Shown here one piece after another: positions 51,564 to 60,623 of a stretch of DNA of 64,000 nucleotides. The position numbers and the translations under genes are program-made. Numbering within the stretch: the stretch's first letter is position 1; each line of letters opens with the position of its first letter. The stretch lies in contig NZ_JBLZMW010000013.1 in assembly GCF_048553275.1 (NCBI RefSeq), forward strand, positions 91,746-155,745. Direction: 5' to 3'. The notes beneath the pieces are model-generated. The model was not told the DNA's origin and ran no database searches. It worked only from the letters and a program-made list of their open reading frames with translations. The stretch comes from Pacificoceanicola sp048553275 (GTDB lineage Bacteria; Pseudomonadota; Alphaproteobacteria; Rhodobacterales; Rhodobacteraceae).

Positions 51564-51653
51564 TCAGCCGGGCAGATCGGCTTCGTCAAAAACCCTCGCA
51601 AGAACCACGCGGTCCACGACTGCAAGAGCCACCATGGCAAGAAGAAACAGCAT
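51564..51653 (-). CDS. 29-residue candidate membrane microprotein
   Basis: ATG 51653, stop at 51564-51566, encoding MLFLLAMVALAVVDRVVLARVFDEADLPG: one hydrophobic helix with a charged tail. A strong Shine-Dalgarno (AAAGGGAG) lies 7 bases before the start. Too short for confident calling by sequence alone. Confidence 0.4.
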   Translation of the reverse strand: MLFLLAMVALAVVDRVVLARVFDEADLPG

Positions 51654-52117
51654 CGCTTCACTCCCTTTCTTTTTGCCCCCATTCCCGGCTCCGAGCAATA
51701 TCATTCAGGGCGGGAATGTGGCGAGAAAACTTGATTTTGACCGAAATTTGGCGATTTCACGGCGGAATTGATCCGACATTCCGAACAGTGCCACGCCTTG
51801 GTTAACACTGTCCCAAGATGCGCGCCAAACTCTGTGACACCCACGCCGAATCATGGTTAAAACAAGGCCGCCGAAAACCACGATGCGGCGCGCTGAACGG
51901 CCCCGTAGGCGCCTCTTTCTCCATGACGTCAGAACCGGACCACCGATCGACGGGTACGCATCCAATCCATCGCAGCGAACCTTTGGCACCACCGTCGGCC
52001 AAAGCGATGTGTGAAGCGGCTGGATGAATCTTCTTGCACTTGGGAAAAAGGGGGCCTATATCCGCTTTCAACAGCGAGGCGCCGGGTTTCAAACCTGCCG
52101 TCCACCGGAAGCATGTA
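51654..52117. other. Long leader / intergenic region upstream of rimP
   Basis: No conserved protein is seen. The last 100 bases are the transcribed leader of the rimP operon and include a small hairpin around GGGTTTCAAACCT (52084-52096) before the terminator. A frame from ATG 52024 runs into rimP without a stop but shows no family similarity. Confidence 0.45.
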
Positions 52118-52140
52118 ACGGGCCGCTGGCCCGTTTTTTT
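52118..52140 (+). terminator. Intrinsic terminator / attenuator in the rimP-nusA leader
   Basis: ACGGGCC (52118-52124) pairs with GGCCCGT (52128-52134) around a 3-base loop, followed by seven T. It lies 49 bases upstream of the rimP ATG and in the sense direction. Since no gene ends before it, it probably works as an attenuator for the operon, whose NusA product modulates termination. Confidence 0.8.
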
Positions 52141-52188
52141 GTTTCTGACCAACCGCACGATCCAAAACGCCCGAAAGGGACGCGTACA

Positions 52189-52755
52189 ATGAACGATTTG
52201 ATTGCCAAGACCTCAATCGACAAGCGTCTGGCAGAGATTTTGACCCCGGTGATCAAGGACATGGGCTTTGACCTTGTCCGGATTCGCCTGATGGGCGGCA
52301 ACACACCGACGTTGCAGATCATGGCCGAGCGCCCCGAGGGCGGCATCGAGGTGGACGAATGCGCCGCCATCAGCACCGCCGTCAGCGCCACGCTCGACGT
52401 CGAGGACCCGATCACCGACGCCTATAATCTCGAAGTGTCCAGCCCGGGTGTCGACCGACCGCTGACACGCCTGAAGGACTTCGAAACCTACGAGGGTTAC
52501 GAAGCGAAAGTGGAAACCGCCGATCTGATCGACGGGCGAAAACGCTTTCGCGGTATCCTTGCCGGTGTCGAGGACGGCGAGGTGCTGATCAACATGGACG
52601 AGGGCACCGTTGGCCTGCAATTCGACTGGCTGGCCGAGGCCAAGCTCGTCATGACCGACGAACTGATCAAGGAAATGCTGCGCGCCCGAAAGGCCGCTCC
52701 CGTTGACGAATCCCAATTTGACGAGATCGAGGCCGACCGGCCTCAGGAGGAGTAA
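52189..52755 (+). CDS. rimP: Ribosome maturation factor RimP
   Basis: 188 residues with the N-terminal alpha/beta domain (DMGFDLVRIRLMGGNTPTLQIMAERPEGGIEVDECAAIS) and the signature LEVSSPGVDRPLT, then an SH3-like C-domain. RimP is needed for 30S maturation. ATG 52189 has AAAGGGA upstream and starts the conserved fold. It leads the rimP-nusA-ylxR-infB operon. Confidence 0.95.
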   Translation: MNDLIAKTSIDKRLAEILTPVIKDMGFDLVRIRLMGGNTPTLQIMAERPEGGIEVDECAAISTAVSATLDVEDPITDAYNLEVSSPGVDRPLTRLKDFETYEGYEAKVETADLIDGRKRFRGILAGVEDGEVLINMDEGTVGLQFDWLAEAKLVMTDELIKEMLRARKAAPVDESQFDEIEADRPQEE

Positions 52756-52760
52756 CACCG

Positions 52761-54374
52761 ATGGCAATCACCTCTGCCAACCAGCTTGAGCTTCTGCAGA
52801 CCGCCGAGGCCGTGGCCCGCGAAAAGATGATCGACCCCGGTCTGGTCGTCGAGGCGATGGAAGAGTCCCTCGCCCGCGCCGCGAAGTCGCGCTATGGCGC
52901 CGAGATGGACATTCGCGTCTCCATCGACCGCCGCACCGGCAAGGCGACCTTCACCCGCGTCCGCACCGTTGTCGAGGATGACGAGCTGGAGAACTACCAA
53001 GCCGAGTTCACCGTGGAGCAAGCCAAGCAATACATGGCTGATCCTGTCGTTGGTGACACGTTTGTCGAAGAGGTGCCCCCGGTCGAGCTTGGCCGGATCG
53101 CCGCGCAATCGGCCAAGCAGGTCATCTTGCAGAAGGTCCGCGAAGCCGAACGTGACCGCCAGTTCGAAGAGTTCAAGGACCGCGCGGGCACCATCATCAA
53201 CGGTGTCGTCAAGCGCGAAGAATATGGCAACGTGATCGTCGATGTGGGCCGTGGTGAAGGCATCCTGCGCCGCAACGAGAAGATCGGCCGCGAGAGCTAT
53301 CGTCCCGGCGACCGCATCCGTTGCTACATCAAGGATGTTCGCCGCGAGACCCGTGGCCCGCAGATCTTCCTGTCGCGCACCGATCCGCAGTTCATGGCCG
53401 AACTGTTCAAGATGGAAGTGCCGGAAATCTATGACGGCATCATCGAGATCAAGGCCGTGGCCCGCGACCCCGGTTCGCGCGCCAAGATCGGCGTTATCTC
53501 CTACGATGGCGGCATCGATCCGGTCGGCGCCTGTGTCGGCATGCGCGGCAGCCGCGTTCAGGCCGTTGTAAACGAGCTCCAGGGCGAGAAGATCGACATC
53601 ATCCCGTGGAACGAGGACATGCCGACGTTCCTCGTCAACGCGCTGCAGCCTGCTGAAGTGTCGAAGGTGGTTCTGGACGAAGACGCCGAGCGCATCGAGG
53701 TCGTGGTGCCGGACGAACAACTGTCTTTGGCGATTGGTCGTCGCGGTCAGAACGTGCGCCTTGCGTCGCAACTGACGGGTCTCGACATCGACATCATGAC
53801 AGAGGAAGAGGAATCCAAGCGCCGTCAGAAAGAATTCGAAGAGCGCACGCAGCTGTTCATGGACACGCTCGACCTCGACGAATTCTTTGCGCAGCTGCTT
53901 GTCTCCGAGGGCTTTACCAACCTCGAAGAGGTTGCCTATGTGGAACAGGATGAGCTGCTCGTGATCGACGGCGTCGATGAAGACACCGCCAACGAGCTGC
54001 AGACCCGTGCGCGCGAATTCCTCGAAGAACAGGCCCGCAAAGCGCTCGAATCCGCCCGTGAACTCGGTGCCGAAGACAGCCTGATCAGCTTTGAGGGGCT
54101 GACCCCGCAAATGGTCGAGGCTCTGGCCAAGGACGACGTCAAGACGCTGGAAGACTTTGCGACCTGCGCGGACTGGGAACTGGCCGGTGGCTGGACCTCC
54201 AGCAACGGGCAGCGCGTGAAGGATGACGGCCTGCTTGAGCCCTATGGCGTGACACTCGAAGAGGCGCAGACCATGGTCATGACCGCGCGCGTTCTGCTGG
54301 GCTGGGTCGATCCGACCGAGCTGGAAGAAGAGGAAGAGCCGGAAGACGGTGAAACCGAAGAGAGCGAGGCCTGA
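52761..54374 (+). CDS. nusA: Transcription termination/antitermination protein NusA
   Basis: 537 residues. N-terminal RNA polymerase-binding domain, S1 domain (GTIINGVVKREEYGNVIVDVG, about 134-154), two KH domains (VGACVGMRGSRVQAVVNELQGEKIDI; LAIGRRGQNVRLASQL), then two acidic helical repeats and a Glu-rich tail. It follows rimP by 5 bases. Confidence 0.97.
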   Translation: MAITSANQLELLQTAEAVAREKMIDPGLVVEAMEESLARAAKSRYGAEMDIRVSIDRRTGKATFTRVRTVVEDDELENYQAEFTVEQAKQYMADPVVGDTFVEEVPPVELGRIAAQSAKQVILQKVREAERDRQFEEFKDRAGTIINGVVKREEYGNVIVDVGRGEGILRRNEKIGRESYRPGDRIRCYIKDVRRETRGPQIFLSRTDPQFMAELFKMEVPEIYDGIIEIKAVARDPGSRAKIGVISYDGGIDPVGACVGMRGSRVQAVVNELQGEKIDIIPWNEDMPTFLVNALQPAEVSKVVLDEDAERIEVVVPDEQLSLAIGRRGQNVRLASQLTGLDIDIMTEEEESKRRQKEFEERTQLFMDTLDLDEFFAQLLVSEGFTNLEEVAYVEQDELLVIDGVDEDTANELQTRAREFLEEQARKALESARELGAEDSLISFEGLTPQMVEALAKDDVKTLEDFATCADWELAGGWTSSNGQRVKDDGLLEPYGVTLEEAQTMVMTARVLLGWVDPTELEEEEEPEDGETEESEA

Positions 54375-54382
54375 GCACGACC

Positions 54383-55018
54383 ATGAGCCGAGGGGGCCAC
54401 GATAAAGACCGCGAGGACGGTCCGGAACGCAAATGCATCGCAACCGGCGAGGCACAGCCCAAATCCGGACTGATCCGATTTGTCGTCGGCCCCGAAGGCC
54501 AAATCGTGCCGGATCTGGCTGGAAAACTGCCCGGACGCGGCCTATATGTTGCGTCGGATATTGCTGCGCTGGAAAAGGCTGTGAAAAAGAGCCTGTTTTC
54601 CCGCGCGGCAAAACAACCGGTGACCGTGCCGGACGCCTTGGTTCAGACCATCGAACAGATGCTGGCCAGGCGCGTGATCGACCTGATCAGCCTTGCAAGA
54701 AAGTCGGGCGACGCGGTGTCGGGATACGAAAAGGTGAAGGACTGGCTCTATAAGGATGAGGCTACTGTCCTGATCCAGGCCGAAGATGGCTCGAGCCGCG
54801 GCAAGTCGAAACTGAGTACGCCATATGGCGGAACCTATATCGGCTGGTTGACAGCAGACGAGCTTGGGATGGCCTTCGGGCGACAAACTGTGATACACGC
54901 GGCGCTTGGCGCTGGCGGTCTGGCGCGTCGTGTTGTAGAGGATGCCCAACGATTGAAGGGTGTACGTGTCGGAACGTCCGACGCGGATCGCGCTGGCAGG
55001 GGCCAGCGGAAAGGATAA
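54383..55018 (+). CDS. ylxR: YlxR (DUF448) protein with L7Ae-like C-terminal half
   Basis: 211 residues. The N-terminal 85 residues are YlxR (RKCIATGEAQPKSGLIRFVVGPEGQIVPDLAGKLPGRGLYV), a nucleic acid-binding fold. The second half (MLARRVIDLISLARKSGDAVSGYEKVKDWL) resembles L7Ae-type RNA-binding proteins. This fused form between nusA and infB is normal in Alphaproteobacteria. YlxR has been tied to RNase P in Firmicutes; its role here is unproven. Confidence 0.92.
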   Translation: MSRGGHDKDREDGPERKCIATGEAQPKSGLIRFVVGPEGQIVPDLAGKLPGRGLYVASDIAALEKAVKKSLFSRAAKQPVTVPDALVQTIEQMLARRVIDLISLARKSGDAVSGYEKVKDWLYKDEATVLIQAEDGSSRGKSKLSTPYGGTYIGWLTADELGMAFGRQTVIHAALGAGGLARRVVEDAQRLKGVRVGTSDADRAGRGQRKG

Positions 55019-55027
55019 AGAAGCTTC

Positions 55028-57511
55028 ATGAGCGATAACGACGGTAAGAAAACATTGGGTTTGCGCGGAGGCGCCCGCTCGGGGAACGTGAAGCAAAGCT
55101 TCAGCCACGGACGGACCAAGAACGTCGTGGTGGAAACCAAGCGCAAGCGAGTCGTCGTGCCCAAGCCGGGTGCGGGCGGCGCGAAAGGTGCGGGCGGTAG
55201 CTCCGTCGGTGGCACCGGCGCAAAGCGACCGGCGGGCATTTCCGATGCGGAGATGGAACGCCGCCTGAGGGCCTTGCAGGCCGCAAAGGCCCGCGAAGTC
55301 GAAGAAACCGCACAGCGTGCGGCAGAAGAAAAGGCCCGTGCAGAAGAGCGTGACCGCCTGCGCGCCGAGAAGGAACAAAAAGAGCGCGAGCAGCGCGAAG
55401 CCGAAGAGCGCGCGAAGGCCAAGGCCGACGAAGAAGAGCGCAAGGCCCGCAAAGCCGCCGAAGCCGCAAAAGCGGCCGCCGCCGCTCCGGCGCCCGACGA
55501 AGCGCAGCGTGCACCTCGTGCACCGAAGGAAAAGGAAGCCCCGCGTCGCACCGCCCCGCCACAGGACCGCGAAGATCGCAGCCGTGGCAAGAAAGGCGCT
55601 GGCGACAGTGGCCGTCGCTCTGGCAAGCTGACCCTGAATCAGGCGCTTGGTGGCGAAGGTGGACGTCAGAAGTCCATGGCCGCGATGAAGCGCAAGCAGG
55701 AGCGCGCCCGTCAGAAAGCCATGGGTGGCGCCCAGCAGCGTGAGAAAGTCGTCCGCGACGTTCAGCTGCCCGAAGCGATCACGGTTGCCGAACTGGCGAA
55801 TCGGATGGCGGAGCGCGTCGCTGATGTTGTGAAATCGCTGATGAACAGCGGTATCATGGCGACGCAGAACCAGAGCATTGATGCGGACACCGCCGAACTG
55901 ATCATCGAGGAATTCGGCCACAGGGCGACCCGTGTTTCCGACGCTGATGTCGAGGACGTCATCAAGGAAGTCGAAGACAACGAGGAAGACCTGAAGCCGC
56001 GCCCGCCCGTGATCACCATCATGGGCCACGTCGACCACGGCAAGACATCCCTGCTTGACGCCATTCGCGATGCGAAGGTGACGGCAGGCGAGGCTGGCGG
56101 TATCACGCAGCACATCGGCGCCTATCAGGTCACCACCGATAGCGGCACCGTTCTGTCCTTCCTCGACACCCCGGGCCACGCTGCCTTTACCTCCATGCGC
56201 TCGCGCGGCGCTCAGGTGACGGATATCGTAGTTCTGGTTGTTGCGGCGGACGATGCGGTCATGCCGCAAACCGTCGAAGCCATTAACCACGCCAAGGCGG
56301 CGAAGGTTCCGATGATCGTTGCGATCAACAAGATCGACAAACCCTCCGCCAACCCGACGAAAGTTCGGACCGATCTGCTTCAGCACGAAGTGGTCGTCGA
56401 AGAGATGTCGGGTGACGTTCAGGACGTGGAAGTCTCCGCGATCTCCGGTCAGGGTCTGGACGAACTGCTTGAAGCCATCGCGCTGCAAGCAGAGATCCTG
56501 GAACTGAAAGCCAATCCTGATCGCGCCGCCCAGGGCGCCGTGATCGAGGCCCAGCTGGATGTGGGCCGCGGTCCCGTCGCGACTGTTCTCGTGCAGAACG
56601 GCACGCTGCGTCAGGGCGACATCTTCGTGGTGGGTGAGCAGTACGGCAAGGTTCGTGCGCTGATCAACGACAAGGGCGAGCGCGTTTCCGAAGCAGGTCC
56701 GTCGGTTCCTGTCGAGGTTCTTGGCCTGAATGGTACACCGGAAGCAGGGGACGTGCTGAACGTAACCTCCACCGAGGCACAGGCCCGCGAGATCGCCGAA
56801 TACCGCGCCAATGTCGCCAAGGAGAAACGCGCCGCCGCCGGTGCCGCGACGACCCTTGAGCAGCTTATGCAGAAGGCCAAGGAAGACGAGAACGTCAGCG
56901 AGCTGCCGGTTCTGGTCAAGGCTGACGTGCAGGGTTCTGCCGAGGCCATCGTGCAGGCTTTGGAAAAGGTCGGCAACGACGAGGTTCGCGTGCGCGTGCT
57001 GCACTCCGGTGTCGGTGCGATCACGGAAACCGATGTTGGCCTTGCCGAAGCGTCCGGTTGCCCGGTGATCGGCTTCAACGTGCGTGCCAATGCGTCGGCC
57101 CGCAACACGGCCAACCAGAAGGGCGTCGAGATCCGCTATTACAGCGTGATCTACGACCTCGTCGATGACGTGAAAGCGGCAGCCTCTGGCCTGCTGTCGA
57201 ACGAAATCCGCGAGAATTTCATCGGTTACGCGAACATCAAAGAGGTGTTCAAGGTCACTGGCGTTGGCAAGGTTGCCGGCTGTCTCGTGACCGAAGGTGT
57301 TGCCCGCCGTTCCGCCGGTGTGCGCCTTTTGCGTGACAACGTGGTGATCCACGAAGGCACACTCAAGACGCTCAAGCGCTTCAAGGACGAGGTGGCCGAA
57401 GTCATCTCTGGCCAGGAATGCGGCATGGCGTTCGAAAACTACGACGACATTCGCCCCGGCGATGTCATCGAAATCTTCGAGCGTGAAGAGATCGAACGGT
57501 CGCTCGACTGA
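55028..57511 (+). CDS. infB: Translation initiation factor IF-2
   Basis: 827 residues. A long charged Lys/Glu/Ala-rich N-terminal region with an IF2 N-domain leads to the GTPase domain: GHVDHGKTSLLD (about 338-349), DTPGHAAFTSMR and NKIDKP. Domains II-IV follow to the C-terminus. IF-2 positions initiator tRNA on the 30S subunit. Last gene of the operon before a strong terminator. Confidence 0.98.
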   Translation: MSDNDGKKTLGLRGGARSGNVKQSFSHGRTKNVVVETKRKRVVVPKPGAGGAKGAGGSSVGGTGAKRPAGISDAEMERRLRALQAAKAREVEETAQRAAEEKARAEERDRLRAEKEQKEREQREAEERAKAKADEEERKARKAAEAAKAAAAAPAPDEAQRAPRAPKEKEAPRRTAPPQDREDRSRGKKGAGDSGRRSGKLTLNQALGGEGGRQKSMAAMKRKQERARQKAMGGAQQREKVVRDVQLPEAITVAELANRMAERVADVVKSLMNSGIMATQNQSIDADTAELIIEEFGHRATRVSDADVEDVIKEVEDNEEDLKPRPPVITIMGHVDHGKTSLLDAIRDAKVTAGEAGGITQHIGAYQVTTDSGTVLSFLDTPGHAAFTSMRSRGAQVTDIVVLVVAADDAVMPQTVEAINHAKAAKVPMIVAINKIDKPSANPTKVRTDLLQHEVVVEEMSGDVQDVEVSAISGQGLDELLEAIALQAEILELKANPDRAAQGAVIEAQLDVGRGPVATVLVQNGTLRQGDIFVVGEQYGKVRALINDKGERVSEAGPSVPVEVLGLNGTPEAGDVLNVTSTEAQAREIAEYRANVAKEKRAAAGAATTLEQLMQKAKEDENVSELPVLVKADVQGSAEAIVQALEKVGNDEVRVRVLHSGVGAITETDVGLAEASGCPVIGFNVRANASARNTANQKGVEIRYYSVIYDLVDDVKAAASGLLSNEIRENFIGYANIKEVFKVTGVGKVAGCLVTEGVARRSAGVRLLRDNVVIHEGTLKTLKRFKDEVAEVISGQECGMAFENYDDIRPGDVIEIFEREEIERSLD

Positions 57512-57536
57512 CCGTCCTGGTCGAGCCCCTTATGAA

Positions 57537-57573
57537 AAAGAAAAGGCGCCCGGATCCGGGCGCCTTTTCTTTT
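57537..57573 (+). terminator. Intrinsic terminator after infB
   Basis: A perfect palindrome (AAAAGGCGCCCGGA / TCCGGGCGCCTTTT, 57541-57568) followed by CTTTT. It is 29 bases past the infB stop. Confidence 0.92.
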
Positions 57574-57614
57574 GGTGCGTACAGTTCTGATGAAGCGGAG
57601 CCGGTCCGCTCCAA

Positions 57615-57749
57615 TCAGGCAGGCTTACCGACAGGCAAGCCCGTGAAAATATTGTTACCAACACGAACAGTGATGCGGCCATCCGGCAGCGTCTTCTCAA
57701 GAAGACCCTGAACTGACACGCAACTTCCCAAAATTACAGTGCGCAGCAT
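57615..57749 (-). CDS. 44-residue small protein, candidate
   Basis: ATG 57749, stop TGA at 57615-57617. A strong Shine-Dalgarno GGGGGAG stands 8 bases before the start. The peptide contains a GSCVSVQG segment and DGRITVRVGNNIFTG, with a beta-strand pattern. It is convergent with infB. The RVGN.I stretch loosely resembles the 60-residue protein at 51313. Confidence 0.5.
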   Translation of the reverse strand: MLRTVILGSCVSVQGLLEKTLPDGRITVRVGNNIFTGLPVGKPA

Positions 57750-57921
57750 GACATTTTCTCCCCCATGTCAACGAGTGAGACCAAGATAATCCAATTCCGT
57801 GAATGAATCTATAAATGACCTTTAAAAAACAGTCACAAAAGCCCACAAAATTGGCGGAAATTTTGTGCTTATGCTCATTTCGGTAACAATATTACCTCCA
57901 CACCCCAAGATGGAAGATATG

Positions 57922-58320
57922 TCACAGCCAATCCCGGAGAATCGGTATCAAGGGAATATCGGCCGGTGGCATCGGGTAATCGCGCAGCCGGGTCGGCGCG
58001 ACCCATTTCAAGACCTGCCCCTCACGCGCCTGCGGGATACCCTCCCACTTTCGACACGCGAACAACGGCATGAGCAGGTGGAAGGTCTCGTAGCTGTGCG
58101 AGGCAAAGGTCAGCGGAGCGAGGCAGCTGGCCCAGGTATCAATGCCAAGTTCCTCCTGAAGCTCGCGGATCAGCGCGTGCTCCGGTGTCTCCCCCGGCTC
58201 GATCTTTCCACCGGGAAATTCCCACAGCCCGGCCATGGACTTACCCTCGGGGCGCTGTGCAAGCAGCACACGGCCGTCGGTGTCGATCAACGCGACCGCG
58301 GAGACAAGTACAGTTTTCAT
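57922..58320 (-). CDS. mutT: 8-oxo-dGTP diphosphatase MutT
   Basis: 132 residues. The NUDIX box is complete: GGKIEPGETPEHALIRELQEELGI at about 37-60, preceded by GLWEFPGG, the MutT form. It removes oxidised dGTP from the nucleotide pool. It follows argJ by 54 bases on the minus strand, an arrangement common in Rhodobacteraceae. Confidence 0.92.
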   Translation of the reverse strand: MKTVLVSAVALIDTDGRVLLAQRPEGKSMAGLWEFPGGKIEPGETPEHALIRELQEELGIDTWASCLAPLTFASHSYETFHLLMPLFACRKWEGIPQAREGQVLKWVAPTRLRDYPMPPADIPLIPILRDWL

Positions 58321-58374
58321 AGGGGGCCTCGGGAATTTGGCATTCGGACCATCCCGAAGGATGGCCCTGTAGGA

Positions 58375-59601
58375 TCAGGAACGGTAATCCGCGTTGATCG
58401 AGATGTAGCCATGGGTCAGATCACAGGTCCAGACCGTGGCCGCGCCGCTGCCGAGGCCGATGTCAACGGTGATGTCGATGTCCGGCCTCTTCATCAGGGC
58501 GGCGCCGTCGGCCTCCTTGTAGCTTTCCGCCACCCAACCTTTCTGGGCAACCATCACATCGCCAAATCGGATCGACAGACGATCCCGGTCCGCCGCAGCG
58601 CCAGATTTACCGATGGCCATCACGATGCGACCCCAGTTCGGGTCTTCCCCGGCAATTGCGGTCTTGACCAACGGCGAGTTGGCGATGGCGAGCGCATGAG
58701 TGCGCGCATCGGCATCGGACGCCGCACCCGTGACATTGACCGTGACAAACTTTGTCGCGCCCTCACCGTCGCGCACCACCTGATGCGCCAGATTCCGCAT
58801 GACCTCGTGCAGCGCGGCCTCGAAGGCCGCCTCTCCGGTTACGTCCACGCCAGAGGTTCCCGTCGCACCCATCAGCAAGGTATCAGAGGTGGATGTGTCG
58901 CTGTCGACCGTGATGCAGTTGAAGGTCCGCTCGTTGATCCGGCTGACCATGGCCTGAAGGTCCGCGCGTCCGATCCTGGCATCGGTAAAGATATAAACCA
59001 ACATAGTGGCCATATCGGGCGCGATCATACCGGACCCCTTTGCGATTCCGGCGATGTGTACCCTCTGGCCTTCGATATCCACGGAGGTTGTCGCCCCCTT
59101 GGCAAAGGTGTCGGTCGTCATGATCGCCTTGGCGGCCATGTCGAGCGCACCCTCGTCGAGCGCGCCATTCAGCTCTTCGAGCTTGGCGATGATGCGGTCG
59201 TGCGGCAAACGCTCGCCGATCACCCCGGTGGAGCTGGTAAAGACCCGCTCCGTCGGGAGACCCGTGATGCCGGAAACCGCGTCACAAATCGCGGCGACCG
59301 ATCCCTCGCCCGCCTTGCCGGTAAAGGCGTTGGAATTGCCCGAATTGACCACAATGGCAGCGCCGGCCTGGCTGTCCTTGCCGATCTTGGCCTGGCAATC
59401 CAGCACATTGGCAGAGCGTGTGGCCGAGCGGGTAAAGACGCCGACCATGACGCTGCCCGGATCGAGCAGCGCCAGCATGACATCCTTGCGCCCCTGGTAC
59501 CGAACGCCCGCCTCCACGGCGGCGAACCGCACGCCGGGAATGACGGGAAGTGTCGGGAAAGCCTCTGGCGCCAGCGGCGAGACGGACGTTATTTTAGCCA
59601 A
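58375..59601 (-). CDS. argJ: Bifunctional ornithine acetyltransferase / N-acetylglutamate synthase
   Basis: 408 residues. The self-cleavage site is seen in GSGMIAPDMATMLVYIFTDA, where the precursor splits at the Ala-Thr bond to free the nucleophilic Thr. Other family parts: NSGNSNAFTG and DSDTSTSDT. The enzyme recycles the acetyl group between acetylornithine and glutamate in arginine synthesis. Its ATG directly follows the stop of the isomerase gene. Confidence 0.96.
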   Translation of the reverse strand: MAKITSVSPLAPEAFPTLPVIPGVRFAAVEAGVRYQGRKDVMLALLDPGSVMVGVFTRSATRSANVLDCQAKIGKDSQAGAAIVVNSGNSNAFTGKAGEGSVAAICDAVSGITGLPTERVFTSSTGVIGERLPHDRIIAKLEELNGALDEGALDMAAKAIMTTDTFAKGATTSVDIEGQRVHIAGIAKGSGMIAPDMATMLVYIFTDARIGRADLQAMVSRINERTFNCITVDSDTSTSDTLLMGATGTSGVDVTGEAAFEAALHEVMRNLAHQVVRDGEGATKFVTVNVTGAASDADARTHALAIANSPLVKTAIAGEDPNWGRIVMAIGKSGAAADRDRLSIRFGDVMVAQKGWVAESYKEADGAALMKRPDIDITVDIGLGSGAATVWTCDLTHGYISINADYRS

Positions 59602-60450
59602 TTACTTCTCCAGCAAGTCAGTTTGGTTCAGGATCGACGGATCAATCGAAGAGTTGTCCTTGATCGAAACGTCTGCCGCCGCGACCTGAGTGTCAATATA
59701 GCTGGAAACCGCTTCTTGCTGCAGCGTCCCCATGATCTGCTCGCGGACGTCCTCCAGGTCCGGCGCGTCCTGCGTCCGGCTGTCGTTCAGCCTGATCACG
59801 TGCCACCCGAATTGCGTCTGGATCGGACCCGTGATTTCACCGGGGCTCAGGCTTTCGACCGCGACCTGGAAGGGCTCGACCATCATGCCAGCGCTGAACC
59901 AGCCAAGTTCGCCGCCATTCGGACCGGACGGCCCCGTGGATTTGGCCTTGGCCGTCTCGGCGAAGTCTGCTCCCCCCTTCACTTCTGCAAGGATTGCAGT
60001 CGCTTCCTCCTCGGTTTCCACGAGGATGTGAGACGCGTTGAACTCCTGCCCCAGCTCACCTTCGACGTACTGCGCCTGATAGGCCCGCTGGATGGCTTCT
60101 TCGCTCACGGCCTGCTCGGCCACTTTTGAAATCACTTCGGAAGCCAGCAACGAGCGCCGCTCGTTTTCCATGCTCAACCGGACACGCGGTGTTTCCTCGG
60201 CCAGAATATCCTGCGCCAGGGCTTCCTGCTGAACCAATTGATCCAAAATTCCTTTCCACAGAACATCCGCGGGAAGCTGCTGGTATTGCTCCGGCAATCC
60301 GGCGCGCACGGTGATCATATGGCCAAGCGTGATGTCCGTGCCGCCCACCGTTGCAATGACGGTTTCGGCTGCGGTGTCTTGGGCCCATGCGGGCAGCGCG
60401 CCAGAGATCGCAACGGCAGCAGCACCAAGAATCGTGAGGGTTTTCGACAT
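59602..60450 (-). CDS. Periplasmic parvulin-type peptidyl-prolyl isomerase
   Basis: 282 residues with a signal peptide (about 1-23, ending AWA-Q). A SurA/PrsA-like helical N-domain is followed by one parvulin domain at about 130-225 (ASHILVETEEEA, GGELGWFSAGMMVEPF, TQFGWHVIRLND). It probably assists folding of exported proteins. First gene of the ppi-argJ-mutT group and divergent from secA. Confidence 0.92.
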   Translation of the reverse strand: MSKTLTILGAAAVAISGALPAWAQDTAAETVIATVGGTDITLGHMITVRAGLPEQYQQLPADVLWKGILDQLVQQEALAQDILAEETPRVRLSMENERRSLLASEVISKVAEQAVSEEAIQRAYQAQYVEGELGQEFNASHILVETEEEATAILAEVKGGADFAETAKAKSTGPSGPNGGELGWFSAGMMVEPFQVAVESLSPGEITGPIQTQFGWHVIRLNDSRTQDAPDLEDVREQIMGTLQQEAVSSYIDTQVAAADVSIKDNSSIDPSILNQTDLLEK

Positions 60451-60623
60451 CTGTATTGTCCTTCAAGACAGGGCCGCGACAAGGGCGGCGTTGACACTTT
60501 CCGGCCCGCCCCTTACATGCGCAAAAGGCTCTGCGTGGCCGGTCGTTCCCCTGTTTCATATGGGCTGTGTGCGAGGCGAGCAAGCAGATGCCGCACACGA
60601 GGATGGGAACAGGTACAACAGGC

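Noticed and set aside
52081..52100. GGGTTTCAAACCT resembling a tRNA T-loop
   Set aside because: The flanking bases do not form a T-stem and no anticodon or acceptor arms are found upstream.
52024..52188. In-frame N-terminal extension of rimP from ATG 52024
   Set aside because: It would translate through the intrinsic terminator; RimP homologues begin at the ATG at 52189, which has its own Shine-Dalgarno.
54542..57352. 936-residue open frame on the minus strand
   Set aside because: It is exactly antisense to infB, whose domains are unmistakable; high GC third positions leave the opposite strand open.
57865..60129. 754-residue plus-strand frame
   Set aside because: It is antisense to mutT, argJ and the parvulin gene, all of which have clear family motifs.
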